DNA from: Bacteroidota bacterium
GTDB taxonomy: Bacteria > Bacteroidota > Ignavibacteria > Kapaibacteriales > Kapaibacteriaceae
Assembly (NCBI GenBank): GCA_018266735.1
Contig: JAFDZT010000002.1
Span: 298,439-362,438 of the forward strand
Length of the DNA: 64,000 nucleotides
Direction of reading: 5' to 3'
Below the pieces are notes generated by a model. That model was given only the letters and a program-made list of their open reading frames with translations. It did no database searches and had not been told where the DNA came from. The position numbers were made by a program, and so were the translations under genes. Shown here piece by piece: positions 1 to 11,500 of the stretch (position 1 is its first letter; each line of letters opens with the position of its first letter).

Positions 1-288
1 ATCAGTGCTGTGTTTCAACAGAAGGCCAGCATCAGCGACTCGCTCCCACGATTCAAAGGGTCGGTGCCGTACAGCATTGCCGTGACGGGAGCACCGAAGA
101 CGTTTCTGTATGTGGTGGTGGCGTTGCGGACCGGACCGGACTTCTTCAAGGACTGGAAGATGATCGCCGTGCATTCCGTGGTGAACGATCCGCTGCAACC
201 TTCCGCAGTGACCGTGGCGCCAGAACAAACTGTGGTGATCCCGTTCGTGGTCGACTTTTCCAACCTTCCTCCGCAACCATTCGAATGA
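1..288 (+). CDS. 3' end of an unidentified gene (partial)
   Basis: The frame is open from the first base of the window and ends at a TGA at 286-288, so about 95 C-terminal residues are visible. They contain alternating hydrophobic stretches that look like beta-strands, such as FLYVVVALRTG and VVIPFVVDF. There is no recognisable motif, and the true start lies upstream of the window. The stop overlaps the start of the TonB-dependent receptor by four bases (ATGA), so the two are probably co-transcribed and translationally coupled. That makes a periplasmic or surface role plausible, but this is inference from position only. I do not recognise the family. Confidence 0.6.
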   Translation: MSAVFQQKASISDSLPRFKGSVPYSIAVTGAPKTFLYVVVALRTGPDFFKDWKMIAVHSVVNDPLQPSAVTVAPEQTVVIPFVVDFSNLPPQPFE

Positions 289-2492
289 AGTATCTCGTCG
301 CGTTCATCCTTGTGGTTGCAGCAACCATCGGAGCACATGCCGACACCGGTGTCCTGTCTGGGCTCATCAGTGATCGAACCACCGGCTCGATGCTCATGGG
401 GGTGACCGTGCGTATCGACGGAACACAGTCCGGCGCGATCTCCGATAAGAACGGGAAGTTCCGGATCAAGAACATCCCCACGGGCAAGGTGGTCGTGGTG
501 GCATCGCTTGTCGGATACGAGATGTATCGTGGCACATTCTACGTCCGCGAGAACGAGAACAAGGACATCGTCTTCACCATGATGCCGTCAGCGATCCAGA
601 CGCAGGACGTGGTGATCTCGGCAAGCAAGCGTGTGCAAGCAGTGCAAGACGTTCCCGTGAGCGTGTCGATCGTCAAGGCCGAAGACCTGCAACAGCGCAA
701 CATCACGCGCATCGACGAGTCATTGAAGTATGTGAGTGGCGTCACGGTCGCACGCGATCAGATCAACATTCGCGGCTCGTCGGGCTTTGCCTTTGGCGTA
801 GGCTCGCGCACAATGGTCCTCCTCGATGGATTCCCGCTGCTCTCCGGCGATAACGGCGATGTGAAGTTCGATGTGATGCCCGTGGCCGATGTGGAGCGCA
901 TGGAAGTGATCAAGGGTGCAGGTAGTGCGCTGTACGGCACGGGTGCCTTGGGTGGTGTGGTGAGCATGATCACGAAAGAACCAACGGCAGCCGGTGAGTT
1001 GTCGTTGCGGACGTATGGTGGGTTATATACCCTTCCTCGCTATGATGAGTGGCAGTATCGGCAAACCATGCCCGCACAATGGGGAGCCGATGTCCGCTAT
1101 GCACGCAAGTTCCAGGACCTCTCGGTGAACATCAGTGGCGGCATTCGCAACGACGATTCGTACAGGTCGTTCGATCAGGGAACGCGCGGATTCCTGTATA
1201 CGAAGTTCGGATATCAGATCTCTGAGAACGCATCGATGAAGCTCTTCGGGCTCTATGCCAACGAAGAGAAGCAGAACTACATTTACTGGGAATCCTTGCC
1301 CCGCGCTACCTTCCCACCGCCATCGCAGAACCCTTCCGAGAAGCTGCGATCCACGAAGCTTGCAGCCGGCGTGGAGTGGTTCCAGGTACTGTCGTCCACC
1401 ACGTCGCTCATCATACGTCCGGTCATCTATCGTACGCGGTATGAGAACTTCATCGACAACGTGGTCTTGGACTCGAACTCGTCAACGGCATGGAGCGGCA
1501 ACATCGAAGCGCAGCTCACATCACGGCTTGCTGAACCATTGGTGTTGACCACGGGCATCGTGGCACGAGCCAACGTTGTGAGCAGTACCGTGTACGGCTC
1601 ACAGATCCAGTACATCGGCTCGGGATACGGTCAAGCCGAATACACACCACTCGACCGACTCATCATCACGGCCGGATTGCGGATCGACCTTGAGCAAACG
1701 AAGACCCTCTCGTCGGAACTCGAGCTAAGTCCAAAGGTCGGTGTGACGTGGAAATCCACCGATGCACTGACGATGCGTGCGTCGGCAGGACGTGGCTTCC
1801 GGGCTCCGACGATCGCCGAACGCTATGCCAACATTCGATATGGTCCGTTCCTTGTCGAACAGAATCTTGGACTTCGCTCAGAGTCCTCACTCTCCTTCGA
1901 AGTTGGCGCGCACTATTCCGGCTCAAGTGGATCGGTGCCCTTCGAACTCGACCTTGCCGTTTTCGACAACGAACTCTACAACCTGATCGAGCCACTGCTC
2001 CCATGCGGATCGCTCTCGGCACAGATCCAGTTCCAGAACATCACGCGAGCACGAATCCTGGGTGCCGAACTCACAGGCAGGGTGATGCTGGCCAAGGGAC
2101 TTGGTTTGGAAACCGGACTCACGGCCATGCTTCCGCGCGATCTCATTGAACAGGCCACGTTGAAGTATCGGAACAACATCATCTGGTATAGTCGAGCATC
2201 GTGGACGGTGTCGAAGCTCTTTGATGTGCAGATGGAGTATCGCTTCCTGAATCGTGTGGAGCGCATCGATCAGTGCATCATCGATCTGAATGTGATCCCC
2301 AACGTCGATGCACGTGTTCCGGCCCATATCGTGGACGCGCGATTGATCCACGACATGCGGTCATGGACGTCCTTGCCGATCAGGCTAACGCTCAACGCAA
2401 AGAATCTGCTCGACTATTATTACACCGAGATCATTGCCAATCTTGCACCAACACGTTCGATCGTGCTGCAGGCCGAGATCAAGTTTCAGTAA
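285..2492 (+). CDS. TonB-dependent outer-membrane receptor with carboxypeptidase-regulatory-like N-terminus
   Basis: This 735-residue outer-membrane receptor is expected to import a ligand energised by TonB-ExbBD. Residues 1-19 are a signal peptide ending AHA. Residues 22-105 form a carboxypeptidase-D regulatory-like domain ([17 protein letters not shown], then [14 protein letters not shown]), a common addition in Bacteroidota receptors. A TonB-box-like DVVISAS follows, then a plug domain at about 118-225 ([44 protein letters not shown]) and a beta-barrel to the end. The last residues are EIKFQ rather than the usual terminal Phe. The ATG at 285 overlaps the stop of the upstream gene. No ligand can be assigned: there is no riboswitch or transporter next to it. 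The 3' end overlaps convergent lptB by 7 nt. Confidence 0.92.
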   Translation: MKYLVAFILVVAATIGAHADTGVLSGLISDRTTGSMLMGVTVRIDGTQSGAISDKNGKFRIKNIPTGKVVVVASLVGYEMYRGTFYVRENENKDIVFTMMPSAIQTQDVVISASKRVQAVQDVPVSVSIVKAEDLQQRNITRIDESLKYVSGVTVARDQINIRGSSGFAFGVGSRTMVLLDGFPLLSGDNGDVKFDVMPVADVERMEVIKGAGSALYGTGALGGVVSMITKEPTAAGELSLRTYGGLYTLPRYDEWQYRQTMPAQWGADVRYARKFQDLSVNISGGIRNDDSYRSFDQGTRGFLYTKFGYQISENASMKLFGLYANEEKQNYIYWESLPRATFPPPSQNPSEKLRSTKLAAGVEWFQVLSSTTSLIIRPVIYRTRYENFIDNVVLDSNSSTAWSGNIEAQLTSRLAEPLVLTTGIVARANVVSSTVYGSQIQYIGSGYGQAEYTPLDRLIITAGLRIDLEQTKTLSSELELSPKVGVTWKSTDALTMRASAGRGFRAPTIAERYANIRYGPFLVEQNLGLRSESSLSFEVGAHYSGSSGSVPFELDLAVFDNELYNLIEPLLPCGSLSAQIQFQNITRARILGAELTGRVMLAKGLGLETGLTAMLPRDLIEQATLKYRNNIIWYSRASWTVSKLFDVQMEYRFLNRVERIDQCIIDLNVIPNVDARVPAHIVDARLIHDMRSWTSLPIRLTLNAKNLLDYYYTEIIANLAPTRSIVLQAEIKFQ

Positions 2493-3241
2493 CGCTCAAG
2501 GGTGAATGTCTCACCCAGATACCGCTTGCGCACTTCGGGGTTGGCGGCGATCTCTTCCGCCGTGCCATTGATGAACATCTGTCCGTCGATCAGGATATAG
2601 GCACGGTCTGTGATGGACAATGTCTCGTGCACGTTGTGATCGGTGATCAACACACCAATGCCGCGCTTCGTCAACCGAAGCACGATGTGCATGATCTCTT
2701 CCACGGCCAGCGGATCGATGCCGGCAAAGGGCTCGTCGAGCAATACGAACTTGGGATCCGACGCGAGTGCGCGTGCGATCTCGCAACGGCGTCGTTCACC
2801 GCCCGAGAGCATGAAGCCCTTGCTCTTGCGGATATGCGTGATGCCGAATTCTTCGAGCAGTGATTCGAGTTTGGCCTTTCGGTCGGCGCTCTTCATGCGC
2901 CGCAATTGTAGCACGGCCATGATGTTCTGTTCCACCGTCATCCGACGGAAGATGCTGGCCTCTTGCGGGAGATAGGCGATACCTTTGCGCGCACGCTTGT
3001 ACATGGCCGTCGACGTGATCTCTTCGTCATTCAGGAACACGCGTCCCTTGTTGGGCTTCACCATGCCAACGATCATGTAGAACGTCGTGGTCTTCCCGGC
3101 ACCGTTCGGCCCCAACAACCCGACGCATTCCCCTTGATGCACGGTGATCGTGGAACCGCGCACCACGGTGCGCCCCTTATAGGTCTTGACAAGGTCTTGC
3201 GCTCGTAGAACGCTTCGCTGTTCAGTTTCTGACACCACCAC
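2486..3241 (-). CDS. lptB: LptB, ATPase of the lipopolysaccharide export ABC transporter
   Basis: The 251-residue cytoplasmic ATPase powers LptFG extraction of lipopolysaccharide from the inner membrane. Visible ABC motifs are Walker A GPNGAGKT (44-51), Q-loop Q93 in [10 protein letters not shown], signature LSGGERRR (145-152), Walker B VLLDEP with E170, and H-switch H202 in ITDHNVHET. The LPQEASIFR and DHNVHETL segments are typical of LptB rather than of amino-acid transporter ATPases. The length is close to the usual 240-250. The gene starts 20 nt inside the end of the upstream htrA-like gene, so both are probably on one transcript. The partners lptA, lptC, lptF and lptG are not in the window. 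Confidence 0.93.
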   Translation of the reverse strand: MVVSETEQRSVLRAQDLVKTYKGRTVVRGSTITVHQGECVGLLGPNGAGKTTTFYMIVGMVKPNKGRVFLNDEEITSTAMYKRARKGIAYLPQEASIFRRMTVEQNIMAVLQLRRMKSADRKAKLESLLEEFGITHIRKSKGFMLSGGERRRCEIARALASDPKFVLLDEPFAGIDPLAVEEIMHIVLRLTKRGIGVLITDHNVHETLSITDRAYILIDGQMFINGTAEEIAANPEVRKRYLGETFTLERY

Positions 3242-4379
3242 TCCGAGGTCGTTGTTTCAAGATCATCGTCACGCTCTTCTCTGCTTCTCCCCGACGTACC
3301 TTCAAGGCAATGCTCTTTCCGACTTCGCCATCGAGGATGGCAACGTTCACATCCTCGTCGCGATGGATGCGCAGACCATCCACTTCCACGATCACGTCAC
3401 CCGGCTCGATCCCGGCCGCATCGGCCGGAGAGTCGTTGATCACGCGCTCCACGATCACGCCCGTCTTCACGGACAGACCGTAGTACTTGGCAACGCGTTC
3501 GTCGATCGAGCGGACCACCATGCCCGTCCAGAAATCCCGATTGATCACGCCGTCGGACTTGAATCGATCGATGATACGTTTCACACGATTGATCGGGATC
3601 GCAAAGCCAATGCCGATCGAACCAGCACCTCGTGAACTCTGCGCTGTGGAATAGATCACCGTGTTCATGCCGATGACTTCCCCGTTGCTGTTCACCAGCG
3701 GACCTCCGGAATTCCCGGAAGAGATCGCCGCATCCGTCTGCAACATACCTCGATACACGCGTTCTTCACCACGCTCATCCGGTTGCGTGAAATTCACACC
3801 CATGTTGCTCACCACGCCAACGGTCACCGTGGGCTTGGCATTGATGTCGAACAGACCGAACGGATTCCCGAAGGCGATCGCCCATTCTCCTACCACTACA
3901 TCGTCGCTATTGGCAAGGCGCAAGGAGGGAAGGCCCGAGGCCTCGATCTTCAACAGCGCCACGTCGGCCGTTCGATCCGTGCCGATGATCTTGGCCGGAT
4001 ACTCCTTTCCGTCCGTCATCGTCACCACGATCTTCGTTGCATTCCCCGCCACGTGGTCGTTCGTGACGATATAGCCGTCACTCGAGATCAGGAAGCCCGA
4101 ACCCAGGCCCTTGACGGTGTATTGTTCGCGGTACGGCTGTCGCTGACCGAAGAACTGCGAGAAGTACTGATCCATTCCGAACGGATCCTGATACTCCACT
4201 TGTCGCGTTTCGGTCACATTGATGCCCACTATAGCAGGCGAGCATGTTCGCACGGACCGTGTGATGGCGTTCTGACGGGACAACGAAACATCGTCCGCCT
4301 GTCCGTTCAGGGCGGCAAGCGGATGTGCGGAAAAGGCCATCATCATGGCCGCGAACACTTGTTGAATGGCTTTCTGCAT
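3222..4379 (-). CDS. HtrA/DegP-family S1C serine protease with one PDZ domain
   Basis: This is an envelope quality-control protease of 385 residues. The catalytic triad is readable: H109 in [10 protein letters not shown]139 in RTADVALLK and S224 in the GNSGGPL loop. One PDZ domain follows at about 280-375 ([24 protein letters not shown]). The N-terminus has a hydrophobic segment at residues 8-24, so it is exported or anchored. I chose the ATG at 4379 over the in-frame upstream ATG at 4394. A TATCTTTG box (4392-4399, minus) and an AGAGGA ribosome site lie directly before 4379, and the 4394 start would fall inside the box. A single PDZ places it nearer DegS or bacterial HtrA forms than DegP, which has two. 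Confidence 0.9.
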   Translation of the reverse strand: MQKAIQQVFAAMMMAFSAHPLAALNGQADDVSLSRQNAITRSVRTCSPAIVGINVTETRQVEYQDPFGMDQYFSQFFGQRQPYREQYTVKGLGSGFLISSDGYIVTNDHVAGNATKIVVTMTDGKEYPAKIIGTDRTADVALLKIEASGLPSLRLANSDDVVVGEWAIAFGNPFGLFDINAKPTVTVGVVSNMGVNFTQPDERGEERVYRGMLQTDAAISSGNSGGPLVNSNGEVIGMNTVIYSTAQSSRGAGSIGIGFAIPINRVKRIIDRFKSDGVINRDFWTGMVVRSIDERVAKYYGLSVKTGVIVERVINDSPADAAGIEPGDVIVEVDGLRIHRDEDVNVAILDGEVGKSIALKVRRGEAEKSVTMILKQRPRSGGVRN

Positions 4380-4391
4380 GGAACGTCCTCT

Positions 4392-4399
4392 CAAAGATA
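4392..4399 (-). promoter_or_regulatory. TAnnTTTG promoter box for the htrA-like gene
   Basis: On the minus strand this reads TATCTTTG, a full match to the Bacteroidota -7 consensus. It sits 12 nt before the chosen ATG at 4379, with an AGAGGA ribosome-binding-like sequence between. No matching TTTG element is seen 19-21 nt upstream. Confidence 0.5.
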
Positions 4400-4448
4400 G
4401 CGGCCTGACGATTCACCCGTCCTCTTCTTGTCTCGTATCTTGCCACTT

Positions 4449-4476
4449 GTCACTCGTCACTCGTCACTCGTCACTT
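4449..4476 (+). repeat. Four-copy 7-bp tandem repeat before priA
   Basis: Four head-to-tail copies of GTCACTY run immediately before the probable TTG start of priA. The first three copies are identical and the last ends in T. A TATCTTGC box lies just upstream at 4437-4444, so the repeat would be in the 5' leader, or in the coding sequence if translation starts at the upstream TTG at 4428. Confidence 0.75.
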
Positions 4477-6980
4477 TGTATTACTCCATCGCTCTCCCCA
4501 TTCCCGTCCGCCGCCTCTTCACGTATGTGATGGCCGCAGACCGACCTCCGGCCCCACGTGGGGCCCGGGTGCTCGTGCCGTTCGGAAAGCGTGTGATGAC
4601 GGGTGTGGTCGTGGCCTGTGATGTGGAACCCGTGGCCGACGTGAAGCAGGTGATCGAAGTTCTGGACGATGTTGCCGCCTTGCCGCCTTCCATCCTGGAC
4701 CTGACCCGTTTCCTCGCCGAATACTACATGTGTTCGTGGGGCGAGGCCATCCAGGCAGCGCTGCCCAGCGGACTAACGCCGCAAAGCGTCGTGCGTGTCG
4801 AACTCTTGCGGGACGTCACCGAGGAAGACCTTTCCACGATGGGACGTCGGGCCCCGAAGCGCGCCGCGTTGTTGGGAACACTGGTGCGACATTCGGGCGA
4901 CGTGAGCGTGGCCTATCTCCAACAGAAGCTCAAAAGCACCACCATTGCAGACCAGTTGCAGGCATTGCAGCATGCGGGGTGGGTGCGGATCACGAATTCC
5001 GTCGACGAGCAGCATGCACCGAAGACCCAGGTGGGCGTGATGATCTCGGAATCGCTTGCCTCCATGGAGACGGCATTGCGCGAGGCCTTCGACCTGCTCG
5101 ATGCAAAAGCCCCTAAGCAATCGGTTCTGCTTGGTCAGCTCTATCTGGCACGACATGCCGGACATGGTCCGGTGTTGCGCACGGCACTCCTTTCGGAGAC
5201 GGGCGCGTCGGCGTCGGCACTCGACGGACTGATCAAGCGCGGCTTCGCAGAACTACGCGACGTGGTCGTGCAACGAACGGAAACGCATGCAACGGTGATC
5301 GGAAGCAGCAAGGACGAATCCACCGTGGAGCTCACAGCAGAGCAGGCTGTGGCCGTCGATGCCATCATCGAAGGAATGCGCTCGGGCACGTACCGACCGT
5401 TCTTGCTGGATGGCGTCACAGGCTCTGGCAAGACGATCGTCTATCAGCGTGCGATCGCTCATGCCTTGGAGCAAGGTAGATCGGCATTGCTTCTTGTTCC
5501 GGAGATCTCGCTCACCCCGCAACTCATGGATCGTTTTCGGATCGTCTTCGGAGATCGCGTGGCCGTGTTGCATTCGCGCATGGGCGTGGGTGAACGTACG
5601 GACACGTGGAGGGCTATTCGCAATGGTGAACGGCCGCTCGTCATCGGTCCACGCAGCGCCCTCTTCGCTCCCCTTGAGCGTTGCGGACTGATCATCGTCG
5701 ACGAAGAACACGAGCCATCGTACAAACAGGACGATCCCGCACCGCGCTATCATGGTCGTGACGCGGCCATGATGCGAGCATCGCTCGAACAATGCGTGGT
5801 GGTCTTGGGAACGGCCACACCATCGGTCGAGACGCGCTTTGCGGCCGACAATGGCAAGATCACACGGTTGCAGCTCACGCATCGTGCCGATGGTGCCGCC
5901 ATGCCCAAGGTGCGCGTGGTCGACCTGCGAGAGGCACGCAAGTCAGGTCAGCTCCACGGTTCCTACACACGCGATCTGCTCGAATCCATCCAAGAGCGTA
6001 TCGAACGCAAGGAAGGAACGATCCTCTTCTTGAATCGACGTGGCTTTGCATCGCAACTGCAATGCATGGATTGCGGCGATGTGCCCATGTGCAAGAACTG
6101 CGATGTTGCACTCACCTATCACAAGGCTTCGTTCGCGCTTCGATGTCACTACTGCGGGTATGCAGAACCGGCACGCACGATGTGTCTGGTGTGTGGAAGT
6201 GTGGATCTGAAGGAGGCAGGGAGCGGGACGCAGCGTGTGGAAGAGGAGTTGGTGTCGTACCTGCAAGGGCGTGACGTGCAAGCTGTGGTCCATCGCATGG
6301 ACATCGACTCCACGCAACGAAAGGGTTCACACCGTGCGATCCTGCAACGATTCGCACAAGGCGAGATCGATGTGCTCATTGGAACGCAGATGATCGCCAA
6401 GGGACTCGACATCGGACGGGTGACGCTGGTGGGTGTGATCAATGCCGATGCGCAATTGCATCACAGTGACTTTCGCGCGGGTGAACGCACCGTACAGTTG
6501 CTCACGCAAGTGGCCGGTCGATCCGGTCGCACCGGAGCACGACCTGGCGAAGTGATCATCCAAACGTCATCGCCGGACCATGCCGCCATTCAAGCCTCCG
6601 TGCATCTTCAACTCGAACCATGGTATCGTGTTGAACTTACCTCGCGGCGCGAGGCACACTACCCTCCCTATACGCGATTCATTGTGGTGGAATGTTCTGG
6701 TCTTGACGAATCAACCGTTGCCCAGCACGCATCAGTGCTGGCACAACTTCTTCCTGCTGCAACGGATCATTTCGCACGACTTGATCCGGTAGCACCGCCC
6801 ATCCCGCGCATGCGCAATCGATTCCGGCAAGTGATCGTGATCAAGAACGACAAGACCGCAGATCCGAGTGGCAAGTATTGCCGAGCACATCTTCAAGCCG
6901 CACTCGATACCTATCAGGCAAAGTATGCCCATAGCAGTGTTCGTGTAACGGTCGACGTGGACGCGTCCGGCGCCTTCTAA
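4476..6980 (+). CDS. priA: PriA, primosomal replication-restart helicase
   Basis: PriA reloads the replicative helicase at stalled forks. From the TTG at 4476 the protein has 834 residues. It has an N-terminal DNA-binding domain beginning [16 protein letters not shown], helicase Walker A GVTGSGKT at about 312-319, and a DEEH box at about 408-412. A zinc-binding insert at about 529-577 carries four CxxC pairs (CMDC, CKNC, CHYC, CLVC). The C-terminal helicase motifs include [12 protein letters not shown] and QVAGRSGR. There is no ATG before the conserved N-terminus. The first ATG, near 4530, would delete it, so the start must be TTG (4476 preferred, 4428 possible). A 7-bp tandem repeat occupies the stretch between these two TTGs. 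Confidence 0.93.
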   Translation: MYYSIALPIPVRRLFTYVMAADRPPAPRGARVLVPFGKRVMTGVVVACDVEPVADVKQVIEVLDDVAALPPSILDLTRFLAEYYMCSWGEAIQAALPSGLTPQSVVRVELLRDVTEEDLSTMGRRAPKRAALLGTLVRHSGDVSVAYLQQKLKSTTIADQLQALQHAGWVRITNSVDEQHAPKTQVGVMISESLASMETALREAFDLLDAKAPKQSVLLGQLYLARHAGHGPVLRTALLSETGASASALDGLIKRGFAELRDVVVQRTETHATVIGSSKDESTVELTAEQAVAVDAIIEGMRSGTYRPFLLDGVTGSGKTIVYQRAIAHALEQGRSALLLVPEISLTPQLMDRFRIVFGDRVAVLHSRMGVGERTDTWRAIRNGERPLVIGPRSALFAPLERCGLIIVDEEHEPSYKQDDPAPRYHGRDAAMMRASLEQCVVVLGTATPSVETRFAADNGKITRLQLTHRADGAAMPKVRVVDLREARKSGQLHGSYTRDLLESIQERIERKEGTILFLNRRGFASQLQCMDCGDVPMCKNCDVALTYHKASFALRCHYCGYAEPARTMCLVCGSVDLKEAGSGTQRVEEELVSYLQGRDVQAVVHRMDIDSTQRKGSHRAILQRFAQGEIDVLIGTQMIAKGLDIGRVTLVGVINADAQLHHSDFRAGERTVQLLTQVAGRSGRTGARPGEVIIQTSSPDHAAIQASVHLQLEPWYRVELTSRREAHYPPYTRFIVVECSGLDESTVAQHASVLAQLLPAATDHFARLDPVAPPIPRMRNRFRQVIVIKNDKTADPSGKYCRAHLQAALDTYQAKYAHSSVRVTVDVDASGAF

Positions 6981-6995
6981 GGGCACGACCTTTTG

Positions 6996-7003
6996 TATGT
7001 TTG
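6996..7003 (+). promoter_or_regulatory. TAnnTTTG box 5 nt before purT
   Basis: TATGTTTG matches the Bacteroidota -7 consensus and ends 5 nt before the ATG at 7009, with no Shine-Dalgarno sequence between. The transcript would begin at or within a few bases of the ATG. Confidence 0.5.
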
Positions 7004-7008
7004 CCAGC

Positions 7009-8187
7009 ATGAAACGCATCCTTCTGCTTGGCTCCGGAGAACTCGGGAAAGAGTTCGTGATCGCTGTGAAACGCTACGGACATTTCGTCGTTGCCTGTGA
7101 TTCGTATGACAATGCTCCTGCCATGCAAGTGGCCGACGAGCGACGCATCGTGAACATGCTCAACGGGTCGGAACTCGATGCCGTTGTGAGCGATGTGCAA
7201 CCGGACATCATCGTACCCGAGATCGAGGCCATTCGAACCGAGCGCCTCTTCACGTATGAAGAGCAGTGGATCCACGTCGTTCCCAGCGCACGTGCTGCCA
7301 ACATGACGATGAATCGAAAGGCCATTCGCGATCTCGCGGCGCAAGAGCTTGGCGTCAAGACAGCACGCTACGCCTATGCAACCACAGAGCAAGAATTCGT
7401 CGACGCTGTTGATGCTGTTGGCATTCCCTGTGTGGTCAAGCCCTTGATGTCAAGCAGCGGGAAAGGACAAAGTGTCGTCCGCTCTGCCGCAGACATCCAT
7501 TCTTCGTGGACCTATGCGCTGGAAGGATCACGCGGTGACATTGCCGAAGTGATCGTGGAAGAGTTCATTCCGTTCGAATCCGAGATCACACTGCTCACCG
7601 TGACGCAACAGAACGGTCCCACGCTGTTCTGTCCACCCATCGGACACCGTCAAGAGCGCGGCGATTATCAAGAGAGCTGGCAGCCGCATACCGTTGCTCC
7701 AGCGCTTTTAACAAAGGCAGAGGCAATGGCCGATCTCGTGACGCGTGCACTGGGAGGCTCCGGCATTTGGGGTGTGGAGTTCTTTCTCACAGCGGACGAC
7801 GTCTACTTCAGCGAGCTTTCACCACGTCCACACGATACCGGCATGGTCACCCTTGCCCGATCACAAAACCTCTCCGAGTTCGAACTGCATGCACGTGCCG
7901 TGCTCGGCTATCCGATCCCTTCGATCACACTGGAGCGACATGCAGCATCGGCCGTGATCCTGGCACAGGACATCTTTGACGAGGGATTCGACTATCTCGG
8001 GATCGATCGCGCGCTCGAGCAAACATGCGTCGAGGTTCGGATCTTTGGGAAGCCAACGACGCGACGCTATCGACGTATGGGAGTTGCGTTGGCCTATGGT
8101 CCAACGACGGCCGACATCTCGGCATTGCGCGCGACGGCGATGCAGGCGGCTGCTACAGTGCAGATCGTGACCAACTCGCCAGCATGA
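7009..8187 (+). CDS. purT: PurT, formate-dependent glycinamide ribonucleotide formyltransferase
   Basis: An ATP-grasp enzyme that formylates GAR with formate and ATP in purine synthesis, independent of folate. It starts with an [15 protein letters not shown] nucleotide-binding turn. The ATP-grasp core contains [14 protein letters not shown] and [14 protein letters not shown], and the metal site region reads [24 protein letters not shown]. From the ATG at 7009 the protein has 392 residues, the same length as E. coli PurT, which supports this start over the upstream non-ATG option at 6997. A TATGTTTG box lies 5 nt before the ATG. The 3' end overlaps the convergent small membrane protein gene by 35 nt. 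Confidence 0.94.
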   Translation: MKRILLLGSGELGKEFVIAVKRYGHFVVACDSYDNAPAMQVADERRIVNMLNGSELDAVVSDVQPDIIVPEIEAIRTERLFTYEEQWIHVVPSARAANMTMNRKAIRDLAAQELGVKTARYAYATTEQEFVDAVDAVGIPCVVKPLMSSSGKGQSVVRSAADIHSSWTYALEGSRGDIAEVIVEEFIPFESEITLLTVTQQNGPTLFCPPIGHRQERGDYQESWQPHTVAPALLTKAEAMADLVTRALGGSGIWGVEFFLTADDVYFSELSPRPHDTGMVTLARSQNLSEFELHARAVLGYPIPSITLERHAASAVILAQDIFDEGFDYLGIDRALEQTCVEVRIFGKPTTRRYRRMGVALAYGPTTADISALRATAMQAAATVQIVTNSPA

Positions 8188-8515
8188 TCCCGGCGGCGAT
8201 GAGCACCATGCCGCCGATGATCTGAATGGTCAGCTCTTCTTTTTGGATCGTCGTTGTCACGATCAATGTGAGCAAGAACGTGAGTGCCGTACTGATCGGG
8301 ATGTAGGACGAGAGTTTCGCGAACGACAGCACATAGCCCATGGTGAGGAACGATCCGAACATGAGGACGATGCCCACCATTCCCTGCCATGACAGAGCGC
8401 TTTCCGTGAGCGATGCGACCGACACGCCCTTGCCATGCAGTGTGTGCGTGAGCAGGGCCGTCCCACCGACCCCAAAGATCGCTTGGATCAACGTCCACAA
8501 GAGAAGCTTCCCCAT
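8153..8515 (-). CDS. Small four-helix membrane protein, DMT/SMR-like
   Basis: The 120 residues contain four hydrophobic segments (about 5-25, 42-65, 70-88 and 96-115), the layout of small multidrug-resistance or half-size EamA (drug/metabolite) transporters. The C-terminal [19 protein letters not shown] resembles the last helix of that superfamily. The canonical SMR glutamate in helix 1 is not evident, so drug efflux is not supported. It starts 3 nt after the stop of the DUF4175 gene and would be the last gene of the rsmG-DUF4159-DUF4175 unit. It overlaps the end of purT convergently. Substrate unknown. Confidence 0.7.
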   Translation of the reverse strand: MGKLLLWTLIQAIFGVGGTALLTHTLHGKGVSVASLTESALSWQGMVGIVLMFGSFLTMGYVLSFAKLSSYIPISTALTFLLTLIVTTTIQKEELTIQIIGGMVLIAAGIMLASWSRSAL

Positions 8516-8518
8516 GTA

Positions 8519-11500
8519 CTATCGTCCGGATGGTATGGATTGCTGTTGCAGTGACTCGAAGTAGGCCCTGATCAGATTCTCATAGTCCTTCGTGTAGCCT
8601 TCGCGCAGCGTGTTCATGAGTTGACGCATCGATTGTCGACGTTCCACATCGTCGAGGTCCAATGCGCCCGGGCTCTTGCGCGACACATCGGTTCCCGACT
8701 TCGACTCGCGCTGCTTCTCATAGTCCCGATCGTTCACACTGCGCGACGCATTGAGCAAGCGCGAGAGAATGCGTTCCTGACGAAGCTTGGTCTCCGGCGT
8801 GATCGAGCCTGACTGCATATCGGTGAGCACTTCGCGCATGTCTTCGGTGATCTTCGAAAGATCTCCGATCGGCTTGCGTGTTCCGCTTGCTTCACGTTGT
8901 TCTTTTTCCAGTTCTTCCATGGCCTTGAGGGCACGACCCTGTTGCGATGCCAATCGACCGATCTCGGCGCGTTGTTGATCGTTCAACGGTTGGCCGTTCT
9001 GACCGACCTTCCCCGACCCTTCATTGATCGATTGCTGATCTCCGGCCAGTTCACCAAGGCGTTGGAACGGACTCTTGCCGCTGCCCTTGCCCATGCCCGG
9101 ATTCTGTCCTTGGCCGCCTTGCCCCTGCCCTTCGCCTTGCATCATCTGGCCCAATGCGTCCTGCATGCGAGAGACGGCGCTGTTCATGCTGCTCATTGCC
9201 TCGCCTTGTTCGCGTGCCGACATTTGACCGTTCCGATCCTGCATCTGCTGCATGGCATCCTTCATGGACTGCAAGGCATCTCCCATGTCCTGCGCCATGT
9301 CCGGCGTGACACTTGTGGATTTCTGTCCTAACTGCATCATGCTATTGGCAATGTTCTGCATGGACTCTTGCAGCTTTTGCTGACGCTGTGCCATCTGCGG
9401 GAACTGCGATGAGTTCGGATCCATGGATTGCATCTGATCGCGCAGAGCTTCTTGCTCCTTGGACAACTGCAACATGTCGTCGATGTTGCGCTGCATCTGT
9501 CGCATGGCCTCTTTCGACGAGTTGCGTTTCATCTCGCGCTTGAGGTTCTTCATCTGTTGTGCAAACCGTTGAAGATTCTTGGAGGCGTTCTGCTGCGACT
9601 TGGCCGACTGCTGCATGTCGCCCTGTTCCATGCTCTTCTCGGACTGCTCCATCTCGCTCTTCGTCTGTTCCTGCGCGAGTTCCTGCTTTGCCTTGTCCAT
9701 CTGATCCATCGGCATGTCGCCGAGCTCTTTCATGAGCTTCTCCAGATCGTTGGTCTCTTGGGCCAGCTTCTCCATGTCGTTCTGCAACTGCTCTTGTTGC
9801 TTGGCAAGGTCCTTACGTGTTTCCTTGTTCTGCGGACTGGTGTTCTCGGTCTGCTTGCGCAGTTCCTCTTGTCGACGTGCAAGTTCCTCTGCCCGCTTCG
9901 TGAGCTCGTCTGCTTTCTGCTCTGCCTGCATGCGCTTGAGCAGATTCATCGTGCGCTCGATCTGCTTCTTGAATTGCTCTTCATCGAACTTGAAGTTCTT
10001 CATCGCCTCTTTCAATTGCTCAGGCGTCATCTGCTCCATGGCCTTCTTCATCTCTTCCTGCATGCGCTGGAGCTCCGGTGTGCGGACCTCCTTCATTAGC
10101 TTCTGAAGTTCCATGTACTTCTGCAGCGTCTCGGGAGAGATGGCCTTGTTCTGCTCAAGTTTCTGCGTCATGTCCTCGAGCTTCTGCGCAACATCTTCCA
10201 TCTTCTTCGCAAGCTCTTCCTGTCGCTTCAGCAACTCCTCTGCCTGCTTCTTTTCCTTCCAGTCAACGCTCTGCTTCTGTTGCGCCTGTTCCTTCTGCAT
10301 CTCGCGTTGCAGTTGCTCTGCCTCTTTCTTGATCTCTTCCGCCTCCTTGGCAACTTCCTTGAGATCCTTCTGCACTTGGTCCTGCGTCTTGTCGGTCTCG
10401 GCGAACACTTCGTCAAGCGATGGCAGGCGTACCTTCAACGGAGACGTGCGTGCCGTCTTGGGTCCGTGGATCCGATCATTGTCCGCCACTTCCAGATAGA
10501 ACTCGAACACATCTTCCGGCGAGATCCCGGCCTTGCCGAGGTCCCATACGTACGGCACTTCGACCACGGTGCTTCCGTTGGCATTGATCGCAAGGTCGAT
10601 GTCGTGATAGACCTCTTCGGGCTGCGCATACCGTGACTTCACCAAGCGATACTTCAACTTGAGCCACGAGAATCCATAGTCATCCGAGATCGCTACGCTC
10701 ACCGGCAACAACGCCTTCTGATCGACCTCGGCATCCTGCCGTGGTTGCACCATGCTAATGGATGGAAGTCCATCGGAGAGCACGACGATCTTATGCTCGA
10801 TGGGATCGGCATTCTGCTGTCCTTCTCGATCGACACATCGAATGGCATAGGTACCGGTGAACTGCACATTGAACGATGCCGATGCTGACGAGCCACGCAC
10901 CGTCATCGGAATGCGCACGGTATCAGCAGCGACCGTATCGGCATTGCGCTTGACGAGCACGATCTCGGCGCTCTTCAGGTCCTTGTTCGACGTCATCGTC
11001 AGATCGGCGATCGAACCACTGAGCGCCGTCACGTCGGCATGATCATCGGTGATCTCGGACGGTGCCAGTCCGGTGTACGATGGCGCGATCACGCGGCCAC
11101 GCAGGGAACGGATCAATGGACGGTCGATGACGAGAATGCGACCCGTGTCCGAATACACACCGGCATCGAGCCATGCACCAACAGCATAGAATTCCACACT
11201 GGCCGTTTGCGACGGGAGCAGATACTGATACGTGTTCGCCGTATCACGTGCGATCGTGTACGGATCGAACCGTTCCTTCCCTGCCTCCTTCACGAAGAGC
11301 GTGATCGATGACGGGGCGGCGCCGTGTGCGGTGACAATGATGCGGGATGTGGAACCGCGCATGACCGAGGCCGAGCGAGGCGAGATGGTAAGGTGGTAGG
11401 GTGCAGGAGGCACGAAGGAACGATCGTACTGCCACAACCGAACGGATGCAGCACCGAGATGATCGGGAAGACCGCCGATGCAGCCGCCGGCAAGGATGAT

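Noticed and set aside
9428-10099. Leu/His-rich plus-strand frame opposite the DUF4175 coiled coil
   Set aside because: Arises from the reverse complement of Lys/Glu/Gln codons (CTT/CTC/CTG), so it looks like a membrane protein only by composition.
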